Source: an uncultured Clostridia bacterium (GTDB lineage: Bacteria; Bacillota; Clostridia; Lachnospirales; Lachnospiraceae). From it: a DNA stretch of 47,037 nt. The notes beneath the pieces are model-generated. The model did no database searches. It had not been told where the DNA came from and saw only the letters and a list, made by a program, of their open reading frames with translations. Both the position numbers and the translations under genes were made by a program. The stretch covers positions 1 to 47,037 of the forward strand of contig CAMOXU010000006.1 of NCBI GenBank assembly GCA_946629525.1, given 5' to 3'. Shown piece after piece: positions 29,709 through 37,791 of this stretch (its first letter is position 1; each line of letters starts with the position of its first letter).

Positions 29709-30419
29709 ATGATCCAGGTTGTTGCATATGACAGGAGGGCTGCGGAGCGTGAAGCGATCCGCAGCTCTCTCTGGAAAAAAATCGAAAGACTTCCCGAGGA
29801 GGACATGGAATTTCGTGAGGCCGGGAACTCTGCGGAGCTTCTTACCGTGATCGAAGAGCAGAGCATGCCGGATCTCCTGTATTATGAGTTCCTGAAAGGC
29901 CAGCCCGTCACGGAGCTCAGGGCCCTGCGGAAGCGGTGCGAGAATTCGCTGCTCATGCTGATCGCGGACGCGGCGGTGTCCCCTCTTGAATATCTGAAGC
30001 CGGGAATCGCTCCCGACTCTCTTTTGCTGCGCCCCTTTACAGGGGAAATGCTTTCCGAGATCAACGGAGAATTCGTGCAGACCCACCTCGACCGTACGGA
30101 GAAAGAGGACGGGGAGAAGTTCATGGTGGAGACGAAGAGCGGCAAGATCTTCCTGCCCTTCCCGAAAATCGTCTACTTTGAAGCCCGGGACAAAAAGCTT
30201 TTTGTGCGGACCGCGGACGAGGAATACCCCTTCTACGGGACGATCGACGCGCTCGGGGAGACACTCCCGGCGGGATTCCGGCGGTGCCATCGGAGCTATA
30301 TCATCAACACGGCAAAGATCACCCGGGTGGACTATACGTACAACGAGATCGAGATGGGAGACGGGATCGTTGTACCGGTCTCGAGACGCTATAAGAAGGA
30401 ATTCAGGGAGATCGGATGA
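29709..30419 (+). CDS. LytTR-family transcriptional regulator with degenerate receiver
   Basis: The protein has 236 residues and starts 3 nt after the essC stop. The first 120 residues are receiver-like (VVAYDRRAAEREAI, late LLLRPF) but the phospho-acceptor region reads DLLYYEFL, so the usual Asp appears lost. The C-terminus (about 133-236) is a LytTR DNA-binding domain: GKIFLPFPKIVYFEARDKK, RRCHRSYIINTAKI. Its likely targets are the ACCATTCGTC repeats at 23484 and 31457, giving an autoregulated secretion operon. Without the acceptor Asp, control may come from protein contacts rather than phosphorylation. No histidine kinase is nearby. Confidence 0.9.
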   Translation: MIQVVAYDRRAAEREAIRSSLWKKIERLPEEDMEFREAGNSAELLTVIEEQSMPDLLYYEFLKGQPVTELRALRKRCENSLLMLIADAAVSPLEYLKPGIAPDSLLLRPFTGEMLSEINGEFVQTHLDRTEKEDGEKFMVETKSGKIFLPFPKIVYFEARDKKLFVRTADEEYPFYGTIDALGETLPAGFRRCHRSYIINTAKITRVDYTYNEIEMGDGIVVPVSRRYKKEFREIG

Positions 30420-30442
30420 ACTGCCTTTATCGCGGAGGAAAC

Positions 30443-31090
30443 ATGGAGAGATCTTTATATCTGACAGAACATGAGCTTTATGTCCTGCTGCGTCTCGGCG
30501 GAGGACGCCCGGTGACCTGTTTTCCGGTCGGCGGCCCGGACAGTGCGGAGATGAGACAGACGCTTCTTTCCCTTTTCCGAAAGGGGATCGTGAAAAATGA
30601 AGGGGAGAAGTTTTCCCCTGCCGGCTTCTGGGGAGACGTCTTCCGCCGGCTCTTCGCCTCTCCGAGGCTCTACTGGCTGACGAATGCGGATGCTTCCGTG
30701 CCGGAGATCCTCATTTACGCCGGAGAAGCGTCCGGGAAGAATGTGATCCTTCTTGAAAATATCAGCGGACAGAATTCGGGGCGCTACCGGATCACGATGC
30801 TCCCGGAGGAAGAGCTCCCTGCATTTCTTACAGACAAGGGTGCGTTCCCGGAGATCCATCTGGAGGAGGAAGACCGGTATGAGGTCGAGAACACGCGCCT
30901 TCCGGATCCTCTTTCCGGAGAAGGGAAGAGAATCCTTACGATCCGGGAATTCACGAACGGGGCGGCGAAGGAGAGAAGGCAGATCCTTCTGGAACGCCGG
31001 GGTGCGCTCATCTGCTGCATTTACCGGGAAAACGGGATGCTCCGGACGGAAGCCGCCGTGAAGGGGATGATCTCACGGATCATCTGCTGA
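30443..31090 (+). CDS. Secretion-locus protein, DUF5081/EspG-like candidate
   Basis: The start is ambiguous. ATG 30416 overlaps the regulator stop (ATGA) and gives 224 residues; ATG 30443, behind GGAGG, gives 215. The text after MERSLYLTEHELYVLLRLGGG resembles the N-terminus of DUF5081/EspG-like proteins found beside Firmicutes WXG100 genes, which are suspected chaperones, but this is from memory of pattern only. There is no signal peptide or membrane helix, so it is probably cytoplasmic. Position between the regulator and the YukD gene supports a role in secretion. I am unsure of the family. Confidence 0.7.
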   Translation: MERSLYLTEHELYVLLRLGGGRPVTCFPVGGPDSAEMRQTLLSLFRKGIVKNEGEKFSPAGFWGDVFRRLFASPRLYWLTNADASVPEILIYAGEASGKNVILLENISGQNSGRYRITMLPEEELPAFLTDKGAFPEIHLEEEDRYEVENTRLPDPLSGEGKRILTIREFTNGAAKERRQILLERRGALICCIYRENGMLRTEAAVKGMISRIIC

Positions 31091-31183
31091 GAGGCAGCAG
31101 CACGGGACATACAATTCTCATGAAGCACAACGTTTCGCAATCGTCTGACTAAGATACAGGGAAGAAGGAGAAAGGTGGCCTGA

Positions 31184-31432
31184 ATGATCGTAGTGAATAT
31201 TACCGTTCCCGGACTGGAGAACGTCTATAATATGAATATTGAGGAAGAAGTCACGGTGAAGGAGATCATTGAGGAGGTCTCCGAGCTGATCAGCCAGAAA
31301 GAGCACACGGAGCTTCGGGGGGAGATCAATGAGATGGTCCTCGGATCCAAAGACCTGGGGATCGTGCTGAGAAGAGACAGGAAGCTCAGTGACTACGGGA
31401 TCTGCACGGGAGCGGAGCTGATCCTGGTCTGA
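31184..31432 (+). CDS. esaB: YukD/EsaB-family ubiquitin-like protein
   Basis: The protein has 82 residues, with AAGGTGG upstream. The beta-grasp pattern is VNITVPGLENVYNMNI, then EVTVKEIIEEVSELI, then LRRDRKLSDYGICTGAELILV, which matches the YukD/EsaB family. In other type VII-b systems this small cytoplasmic protein is needed for secretion or its regulation. It lies immediately upstream of the second WXG100 group. Confidence 0.9.
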   Translation: MIVVNITVPGLENVYNMNIEEEVTVKEIIEEVSELISQKEHTELRGEINEMVLGSKDLGIVLRRDRKLSDYGICTGAELILV

Positions 31433-31434
31433 AC

Positions 31435-31508
31435 TGCCAAATATCAGATTTTGCTTACCATTCGTCGGAACCGGCGCATGAACAGAAGACGTTGGTGTAA
31501 ATTATAAT
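31435..31508 (+). promoter_or_regulatory. LytTR-like site and promoter for the second WXG100 group
   Basis: ACCATTCGTCGG at 31457-31468 matches the site at 23505-23516 for 12 of 12 bases. A weaker half-site lies exactly 21 bp upstream (31435-31445). A -10 follows as TATAAT at 31503-31508, or TAAATT at 31498. This suggests a second start point under the same regulator, inside the locus. Confidence 0.6.
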
Positions 31509-31539
31509 TACCACAAAAGAGAAGGAAGACGGTTGGCTT

Positions 31540-31881
31540 ATGAGAGTATATCCGGAAGTGATCATTGAAAAGAGCGGCGATCTGACCGCCGCCGCAAGGA
31601 AGCTGCGGACGGTCGGGGCTGATATAGGACGCGTCCGCAGTGCGCTCTCCGGACAGGAAGGACTTGGCAGCTGTCAGGATGCTCTGAGAGAAATGGAACA
31701 GGTGACGGAAGATCTTGTCGCGGATCTGGTCATGATGTCGGCGGCCCTTGAAGATATCGGTACGATGTATGTACAGTGCGATCAGGAGGCGGAACGGGAC
31801 ATCGAGGACGGAGCGGGAGCGCGGCCGGCCTACAGCAGAGTCCCTTCACTGACAGCCGTCAGCGATAACTTGAATTTCTGA
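31540..31881 (+). CDS. WXG100-like protein without Trp motif
   Basis: The protein has 113 residues. The N-terminal part is helical (DLTAAARKLRTVGADIGRVRSAL), the turn reads GLGSCQDAL with no Trp, and the second helix is MEQVTEDLVADLVMMSAALEDIGTMY. A short C-terminal tail follows. Size and context match TIGR04197/DUF3130-like small helical partners of type VII effectors. It is the first gene of the second WXG100 group. Confidence 0.75.
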   Translation: MRVYPEVIIEKSGDLTAAARKLRTVGADIGRVRSALSGQEGLGSCQDALREMEQVTEDLVADLVMMSAALEDIGTMYVQCDQEAERDIEDGAGARPAYSRVPSLTAVSDNLNF

Positions 31882-31908
31882 CCGGTCAGTGCCGGCAAGG
31901 AGGAGAGA

Positions 31909-32208
31909 ATGAAGGTAATTGAGACGAATACGGATACCATGCAGAATGACGTGAGATCCATCGAGGCGATGCTCGGACAGCTTTCCGGGGATCTCAACAA
32001 TCTTGTATCCTGCGCGAACCGGATCGCGGCGATGTGGACGGGCGACGCGAAGGAAGTCTATGAAGCCGAGCTCATGGCGGAGCTGTCGGATCTTAACGAT
32101 CTGATCAAGACCGTGCAGGACCTGAATCTGGGGACGGACAGCGCCCGCGGGCGGTATGTGGAATGCGAGGCGAGTGTGGCAGGCATCATCGACTCGATCC
32201 GGGTGTAA
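31909..32208 (+). CDS. WXG100-family protein (WTG)
   Basis: The protein has 99 residues, with AGGAGAG upstream. The turn is AAMWTGDAKEVYEAEL between two helices, fully typical of the family. It ends in ASVAGIIDSIRV. It is probably secreted by EssC, perhaps as a dimer with a neighbouring family member. Confidence 0.92.
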   Translation: MKVIETNTDTMQNDVRSIEAMLGQLSGDLNNLVSCANRIAAMWTGDAKEVYEAELMAELSDLNDLIKTVQDLNLGTDSARGRYVECEASVAGIIDSIRV

Positions 32209-32305
32209 CGGAATAACCGGCAGGATGATACACACGCATCCCCTGATGAAAGCTGCGGGGATCGCGCAATGAAGAAAGACGGGGTCTCACCCCGGAGGAG
32301 GGAAT

Positions 32306-32623
32306 ATGGCAGGAATCGTTCTTTCCGTAAAGCCTGAGGAGCTTGAGGCTGAAGTGGGGAATATGAGTTCTTATCTGAGAACGTTGAAAATGCATTTCGA
32401 CGCGATCAGTGATACAATGAAGAATACAGGAAACTACTGGCACGGGGATGCCGGGGATGCAGACCGCATCGAATTTGAAACAGCCGGGCGCACGTTCGAG
32501 GCACTCTACAGGGAACTCGAGAAGCAGCCGAATAAGCTTCTTCAGATTGCAGGGATCTATAAGGGTACGGAGACGAATATCGATTCGATGAATGAAGCGC
32601 TCCGAACCGATTTCTTTGTATAA
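32306..32623 (+). CDS. WXG100-family protein (WHG)
   Basis: The protein has 105 residues, with GGAGG upstream. The turn is GNYWHGDAGDADRIEF, flanked by helices. The following gene starts 12 nt after its stop, so the two are likely translated together and may form a heterodimer. Confidence 0.92.
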   Translation: MAGIVLSVKPEELEAEVGNMSSYLRTLKMHFDAISDTMKNTGNYWHGDAGDADRIEFETAGRTFEALYRELEKQPNKLLQIAGIYKGTETNIDSMNEALRTDFFV

Positions 32624-32635
32624 GGAGGAGGGACC

Positions 32636-32965
32636 ATGGCTATTTTATTCGATTATGACGCGACCATGCGCCAGGCACAGACACTTGAGGAGCTGGCCGG
32701 AAAAATAAAGAATATCGCAGATAACGACCTGGAGGAGATCCTTTCCGGGATCAACCAGGGGTGGCAGGGTGAGAACGCCACAAAGTTCCTCCAAAAAGGA
32801 GATGCGATGAAGGGCAAAGTACGTATCTCCGGCGAGGATCTGCAGAATATAGCGAATACGATGCGGAAGATGGCTGAAAATATTAAGACAGCCGAAGAGC
32901 AGGCGGCAGCGGTCGCTTCCCGGCTGACGGGAGGCGGTGCACAGAACCCCTCATCCGGTTCATAA
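32636..32965 (+). CDS. WXG100-family protein (WQG)
   Basis: The protein has 109 residues, with AAGGAGG upstream. The turn is NQGWQGENATKFL. The C-terminal helix (MRKMAENIKTAEEQAAAVASRL) is followed by a Gly/Ser tail. It is the last of six WXG100-type genes in this locus. Confidence 0.92.
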   Translation: MAILFDYDATMRQAQTLEELAGKIKNIADNDLEEILSGINQGWQGENATKFLQKGDAMKGKVRISGEDLQNIANTMRKMAENIKTAEEQAAAVASRLTGGGAQNPSSGS

Positions 32966-33105
32966 TGCCGGATCACTGTCACAGCCTGAAACGCTCAGCA
33001 CAACTGCGGACAGAATGATCCCGCTGCCAGGCTTTCTCCATACGATCGGCACAGCGCAGCTGCGGCCGGAACCTGCAGACGGTGTTCTATACACGGAGGA
33101 TATTT

Positions 33106-34746
33106 ATGAGATGCGCAAAATGCGGAGCTCCGCTTCATCCACAGGCGAGATTCTGCGCTAAGTGCGGGACGAAAGTCCTGACATCGAACGCAGGAGCAGG
33201 ATCTCAGAATACGGATAACAACAATCAATATGGAGGTTCCGATCCGGGGACGGCTTCCTTTGATGAGGCCGGAAGGATCCGGGGAACGGAACAGAATACA
33301 GGAAGCCGCGGCAGTCAGATACCCGCGGCTTACAGTAATGTGAGAGAAGACCCGGAATATACCGTCGGAGAGCGATATGCACCGTCCTACAGCGGCCGGC
33401 AGGAGTCCCTGAAGTACGGAAGTCAGGGCGGGAGCGGGTACACGTCGGCCTACGGAGACGCGCCGCAGGAGTCGCTGAAATACGGCAGCGGTCAGCAGGA
33501 ATCCCTGAAGTACGGAGATCAGGGCGGGAGTGAGTACACGTCGGCCTACGGAGACGCGCCGCAGGAGTCGCTGAAATACGGCGGCGGTCAGCAGGAGTCC
33601 CTGAAGTACGGAGATCAGGGCGGGAGCGAGTACACGTCGGCTTACGGAGACGCGCCGCAGGAGTCGCTGAAATACGGCAGCGGTCAGCAGGAGTCGCTGA
33701 AGTACGGAGATCAGGGCGGGAGCGAGTACACGTCGGCCTACGGAGATGCGCCGCAGGAGTCGCTGAAATACGGCAGCGGTCAGCAGGAGTCGCTGAAGTA
33801 CGGAAGCCAGGGCAGGAGCACGTCCCCTGCGATGGGGCAGAATCAGTCCTACGACGACATGGGGACGGTATCCTTCGACAGCACCGGCGAGAATATCTAT
33901 ACGGAAAGACTCAGTCCGACCGAGCCTGATTCGGAGCCCGGTCCCACGATCCCTAATGTATCCGGAAATCCATATGATTATCCGGACGGGCCTTCCGGAG
34001 ACGATTCGAAGAAGAGCAGACTGCCCATCGTGATCCTGGGAGAGCTCATCGCGATCCTTGCGGTCGGAGCAGTTCTCTTTTTCCTTCTGTCTGATAAAAT
34101 CGACCTTCCGTTCATTGAGAGAAAGGACACGAAGACAGAGTCGCAGAAAGAAGACAGCGAGAGCAGGACTTCCTCTGCCGATCAGAAGACGGAAAGTAAG
34201 GTGACCGCGACGCCGACGCCGACACAGACGCCGGTCCCGACTGCGACGCCGACGCCGACACCGACACCGACGGCGGTGCCGACCAGCACGCCGGTCCCGA
34301 CAGCAGTGCCGACCAGCACACCGGTGCCGACCAGTACACCGGTACCCACCAGCAAGCCTGCCCCGCAGCCGGCCGTCGAGACGATCAGCTGCTATAACGG
34401 CGTGCAGGCACCGGCTGATGAGTTCGTCTTCCCGTACAGCAGCCAGCGGTACCTGACGCAGGGCGAGCTGGACTCCCTGCTGGGGGACAGAGAATATATG
34501 CACATGCAGTCACAGCTCGCGATCAATGAGATCTTTGCGCGGTACGGATATACATTTGTCAGGGATACGGCGACGGCGCAGGATGCCCGGAACCATTTCG
34601 AGGGCCGCAGCTGGTATGTCACGCTCCAGGGGATGTGTCCCACGAATAATTCGGATGACCTGAAGAACTATTATATGAACGCCTACGAGCAGGCGAACAT
34701 CAAGATGCTGAATGACTGGCAGATGGCCAATGACGTCTACTACTGA
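33106..34746 (+). CDS. Zinc-ribbon membrane protein with tandem repeats and YARHG domain
   Basis: The protein has 546 residues from ATG 33106, behind GGAGG; an upstream in-frame ATG at 33082 precedes that site. The N-terminal zinc ribbon has CAKCG at 3-7 and CAKCG at 18-22. A linker then holds about four near-identical 33-residue repeats (99 bp each, QQESLKYGDQGGSEYTS type) at about residues 100-240. One membrane helix lies at about 305-330, followed by a Thr-Pro linker. The outer C-terminal domain (about 445-540) has IFARYGYTF, which marks a YARHG domain, a module proposed to bind cell-wall material. It ends the secretion locus. Confidence 0.88.
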   Translation: MRCAKCGAPLHPQARFCAKCGTKVLTSNAGAGSQNTDNNNQYGGSDPGTASFDEAGRIRGTEQNTGSRGSQIPAAYSNVREDPEYTVGERYAPSYSGRQESLKYGSQGGSGYTSAYGDAPQESLKYGSGQQESLKYGDQGGSEYTSAYGDAPQESLKYGGGQQESLKYGDQGGSEYTSAYGDAPQESLKYGSGQQESLKYGDQGGSEYTSAYGDAPQESLKYGSGQQESLKYGSQGRSTSPAMGQNQSYDDMGTVSFDSTGENIYTERLSPTEPDSEPGPTIPNVSGNPYDYPDGPSGDDSKKSRLPIVILGELIAILAVGAVLFFLLSDKIDLPFIERKDTKTESQKEDSESRTSSADQKTESKVTATPTPTQTPVPTATPTPTPTPTAVPTSTPVPTAVPTSTPVPTSTPVPTSKPAPQPAVETISCYNGVQAPADEFVFPYSSQRYLTQGELDSLLGDREYMHMQSQLAINEIFARYGYTFVRDTATAQDARNHFEGRSWYVTLQGMCPTNNSDDLKNYYMNAYEQANIKMLNDWQMANDVYY

Positions 34747-34930
34747 TCCTGCGGACCGAAACGTATGACATCAGGCAGGGATCTATGCAGTTCATTGATC
34801 CGGAGACTCGGTCTCTGATCCGGCCGGACACGTGCTCTCAGGGCATGTTTCGTAACAGGTCGTAATCAAATCGATAATAAGCGAACACGATTTGAACACA
34901 ATCAGATGATAAAAATGAATAAGAAGCAGC

Positions 34931-34967
34931 AAGCTCCCACGGGATGATCCTGCGGGAGCTTCTTTTA
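34931..34967 (+). terminator. Terminator of the secretion locus
   Basis: AAGCTCCC.CGGG pairs with CC.GCGGGAGCTT (34931-34961), followed by CTTTTA. Downstream, TGCCATGATGCTTTTT and TGCCATGACGCTTTTTT form a short direct repeat (34967-35005). I see no gene in the rest of the 34747-35158 gap. Confidence 0.7.
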
Positions 34968-35158
34968 TGCCATGATGCTTTTTGTGCCATGACGCTTTTT
35001 TGAGAACGTAAAAGATGCCTTTTTGAGAAGAGTATCTTATGAGGCGTTCCCGGTAAATTGTTTGCGCAGGCGGCATTTTTCATTTTCATCAGCTGCCGTG
35101 CCTGCTTCTCACTGAACGTGATCTGCACCGACCGTGCAGGGAAAGGAGGTCCGGATCT

Positions 35159-37630
35159 GTGACAGGAAGTAAAATAAGAACATTTTTCCGAGTGATGCTC
35201 GTTGCGCTCCTGGCTGTCATCGCAGCGGGAGCTGTTTTTGCCGCGTACTGTATCGTCCGGGCTCCATCCATCAGTGTCCTCGACGCGAAGCCGCACGGCT
35301 ACCGGTCCAACGTGCTGGACAAGGACGGGAATGTCGTCCTCACACTCTCCGGCGAGGAATCGAACCGCGTCTACGTAAAGCTCTCCGAGGTGCCGGAATC
35401 GCTGCAGGAGGCGGTCATATCGATCGAGGACGAACGGTTCTACGAGCATTTCGGGATCGATCCGAAGGGAATCGCGCGTGCCCTCTACAGGGGGATCACG
35501 GAGGGGAACTTCTCTGAGGGAGCCAGCACCATCACGCAGCAGCTCCTGAAGAACAATGTCTTCACGGACTGGATGAACGAGACCACCTTCCTTGAGAAGG
35601 TCGAGCGAAAGATCCAGGAGCAGTATCTGGCGGTCGCACTGGAAATGCACGTCAACAAGGACTGGATCCTCGAGAACTATCTGAATACGATCAATCTCGG
35701 CGGCGGAAACTGGGGCGTCGAGACGGCGGCAAAGTACTATTTTGACAAGAATGTCTCGGATCTCACTCTGTCAGAGAGCGCGGTGCTCGCCGGAATTACC
35801 CGGAATCCGACCAGATATAACCCGATCACGAACCCGGAAGCCAATGCGGAGCGGCGGGAATATATTCTGGATAAGATGCTCTCTCTCGGATATATCACGC
35901 AGGAGGAGCGGGACGAGGCGGAGGCGGACGATGTCTACGCCAGGATCTCCGACATCAGCACGAACGGCGGTACGCAGGAGGTAATGACCTATTTTGAGGA
36001 CGCCATGATCTACAGCGTTCTCCATGACCTCATGGCAGAGAAGGGGTGCAGTGAGGAGACGGCCTGGGATCTCATTTACCGGGGCGGCCTCACGATCTGT
36101 TCGACGGAGGACAGCCGTCTGCAGGAACTGGCGGACGAGGTCATCAACAACCCCGATTACTATACATCCGACGAGCAGGCGTCGCTGGTCCTCATGGACA
36201 CGGAGTCCGGCCAGGTCCGCGCCCTGATCGGAGGCCGCGGGGAGAAAAATGCGAACCTTCTCCTGAACCGGGCCACCTCGATGGTGCGCCAGCCCGGATC
36301 GACCATCAAGATCATCGGGGAGTACGCGACGGCCCTTGACACCGGCGCGATGACGCTCGGCACCGTGATCGCGGACTCGCCCTGCACCTACTCCGACGGG
36401 ACGGAAGTCCACAATTTCGACGGCGCCTACAAGGGCAATGTCACCGTGCAGAAGGCGATCTCCCAGTCGAGGAACATCGTCGCTCTGAAGTGCTTCAACG
36501 AGATCGGGATGGATCCGATCTGGAACATGATCGGGAAGTTCGGCATCACGACGCTGACGGAGAATGACAAGGTGGAAGCCCTCGCTCTCGGCGGGACCTA
36601 CAGCGGGGTCACAAATCTCGAGATGACCGCGGCCTACGCGTCCATCGCCAGGGGCGGCGAGTATGCCGAGCCCATTCTCTATACGAAGATCCTGGATCAT
36701 GACGGGAATGTCCTGATCGAGAAGGAGCAGACGAAGAGGAGGGTCATTTCCGAAAATACAGCAAAGCTCCTCACCTGTGCGCTGGAGGACGCGATGCTCT
36801 CCGGCACCGGCGTCGAGGCGAATTTTGACAGCGAAGCGGTCATCGATCTCGCGGGAAAGAGCGGGACGACGACGGATATCCGGGACGCATGGTTCATCGG
36901 GTATTCTCCTTCCCTGACCTGCGGCGTGTGGGGCGGATTTGACGACAACAGGGAGCAGGAGAGCAGCACCTACGTGAAGTACATCTGGAAGGATGTGATG
37001 GCCGGAGCCCACACAGAGGGCGTGGACGAAGAGTTCGAGACCGGGAACAATATCGAGGAGGTCGAGATCTGCACAAAATGCGGAAAGCGGGCGGTCAAGG
37101 GCCTCTGCGAGAACGCGATCCACGGGGACGGGACCGAGACGGTCTGCTTCGCGAGCGGGACTGCGCCGACAGAAAAGTGCGACTGCCATGTGATGGTCGC
37201 GATCTGCGCGGATTCCGGCGAGCTGTCCGGTCCCTACTGTACGCACGAGGAGGGACGGGTCTATCTGAAGTCCGCGGTGCCCGGAACGGAGGAGGAGCAG
37301 TTCGTGCTCCCGTCCTCCCTTTCAAATCCGAAAGTCACCTGCCATACACATACGAGCCTGTGGGATAAGTGGTTCGGCAGCGGATCGAACAACAATAACA
37401 ATGGGAACGACGGAAAGACTGGCGGAAACGGGACGAACGGGAACAACGGCGGTACGAACGGAAATAACGGTGGAACGAACGGGAACAACGGTGGTACGAA
37501 CGGAAATAATGGTGGAACGAACGGGAACAACGGTGGTTCAAACGGCACGAACGGGACCGGGAGGAACAGCTCCGGAAGTGATACCGGGGACAGCTGGATC
37601 GACTGGTGGAATGACTTCTGGGGAATATGA
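35159..37630 (+). CDS. Class A penicillin-binding protein (PBP1A-type)
   Basis: The protein has 823 residues from a GTG start, decided by a perfect AAAGGAGGT eight bases upstream. A membrane anchor lies at about 10-30. The GT51 glycosyltransferase domain (about 55-230) has IEDERFYEHFG with catalytic Glu90 and GASTITQQLLKN. The transpeptidase domain (about 330-620) has SxxK as Ser381-TIK, SRN in place of SxN, and KSGT at 567-570. After it comes a Cys-rich segment (CTKCGK, CDCH, SGPYC), then repeats of the 7-residue GGTNGNN type to the end. It polymerises and cross-links peptidoglycan. The Cys-rich part is known from Clostridial PBPs; the Asn/Gly tail may reach through the wall. Confidence 0.95.
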   Translation: MTGSKIRTFFRVMLVALLAVIAAGAVFAAYCIVRAPSISVLDAKPHGYRSNVLDKDGNVVLTLSGEESNRVYVKLSEVPESLQEAVISIEDERFYEHFGIDPKGIARALYRGITEGNFSEGASTITQQLLKNNVFTDWMNETTFLEKVERKIQEQYLAVALEMHVNKDWILENYLNTINLGGGNWGVETAAKYYFDKNVSDLTLSESAVLAGITRNPTRYNPITNPEANAERREYILDKMLSLGYITQEERDEAEADDVYARISDISTNGGTQEVMTYFEDAMIYSVLHDLMAEKGCSEETAWDLIYRGGLTICSTEDSRLQELADEVINNPDYYTSDEQASLVLMDTESGQVRALIGGRGEKNANLLLNRATSMVRQPGSTIKIIGEYATALDTGAMTLGTVIADSPCTYSDGTEVHNFDGAYKGNVTVQKAISQSRNIVALKCFNEIGMDPIWNMIGKFGITTLTENDKVEALALGGTYSGVTNLEMTAAYASIARGGEYAEPILYTKILDHDGNVLIEKEQTKRRVISENTAKLLTCALEDAMLSGTGVEANFDSEAVIDLAGKSGTTTDIRDAWFIGYSPSLTCGVWGGFDDNREQESSTYVKYIWKDVMAGAHTEGVDEEFETGNNIEEVEICTKCGKRAVKGLCENAIHGDGTETVCFASGTAPTEKCDCHVMVAICADSGELSGPYCTHEEGRVYLKSAVPGTEEEQFVLPSSLSNPKVTCHTHTSLWDKWFGSGSNNNNNGNDGKTGGNGTNGNNGGTNGNNGGTNGNNGGTNGNNGGTNGNNGGSNGTNGTGRNSSGSDTGDSWIDWWNDFWGI

Positions 37631-37636
37631 TGCGAT

Positions 37637-37654
37637 CTGATTTCCGGAAATCAG
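37637..37654. repeat. Perfect 18-bp palindrome after the PBP gene
   Basis: CTGATTTCCGGAAATCAG has no loop and no T run. It may be a dimeric protein-binding site or a weak stem. Confidence 0.4.
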
Positions 37655-37791
37655 GAGCACTCTGTCGACAGCAACGGCATGAAGACCAGGCACCGGCGTG
37701 CTGTGATTGCAGGGAATTTTTTATGTTTTTTTGATCGGGCTTTTGATGTATACTGAATAAAATACATGAAATGAAATACATGGAGGTTTTT

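Noticed and set aside
25182-30290. 1702-residue open frame on the minus strand
   Set aside because: It mirrors essC and the LytTR gene codon by codon, is rich in Arg/Asp/Leu shadow composition and shows no motifs.
32995-34503. 502-residue minus-strand frame with repeated sequence
   Set aside because: The repeats are the complement of the 99-bp coding repeats of the zinc-ribbon protein.
35771-37246. 491-residue minus-strand frame
   Set aside because: Antisense shadow of the PBP gene; no start signal.
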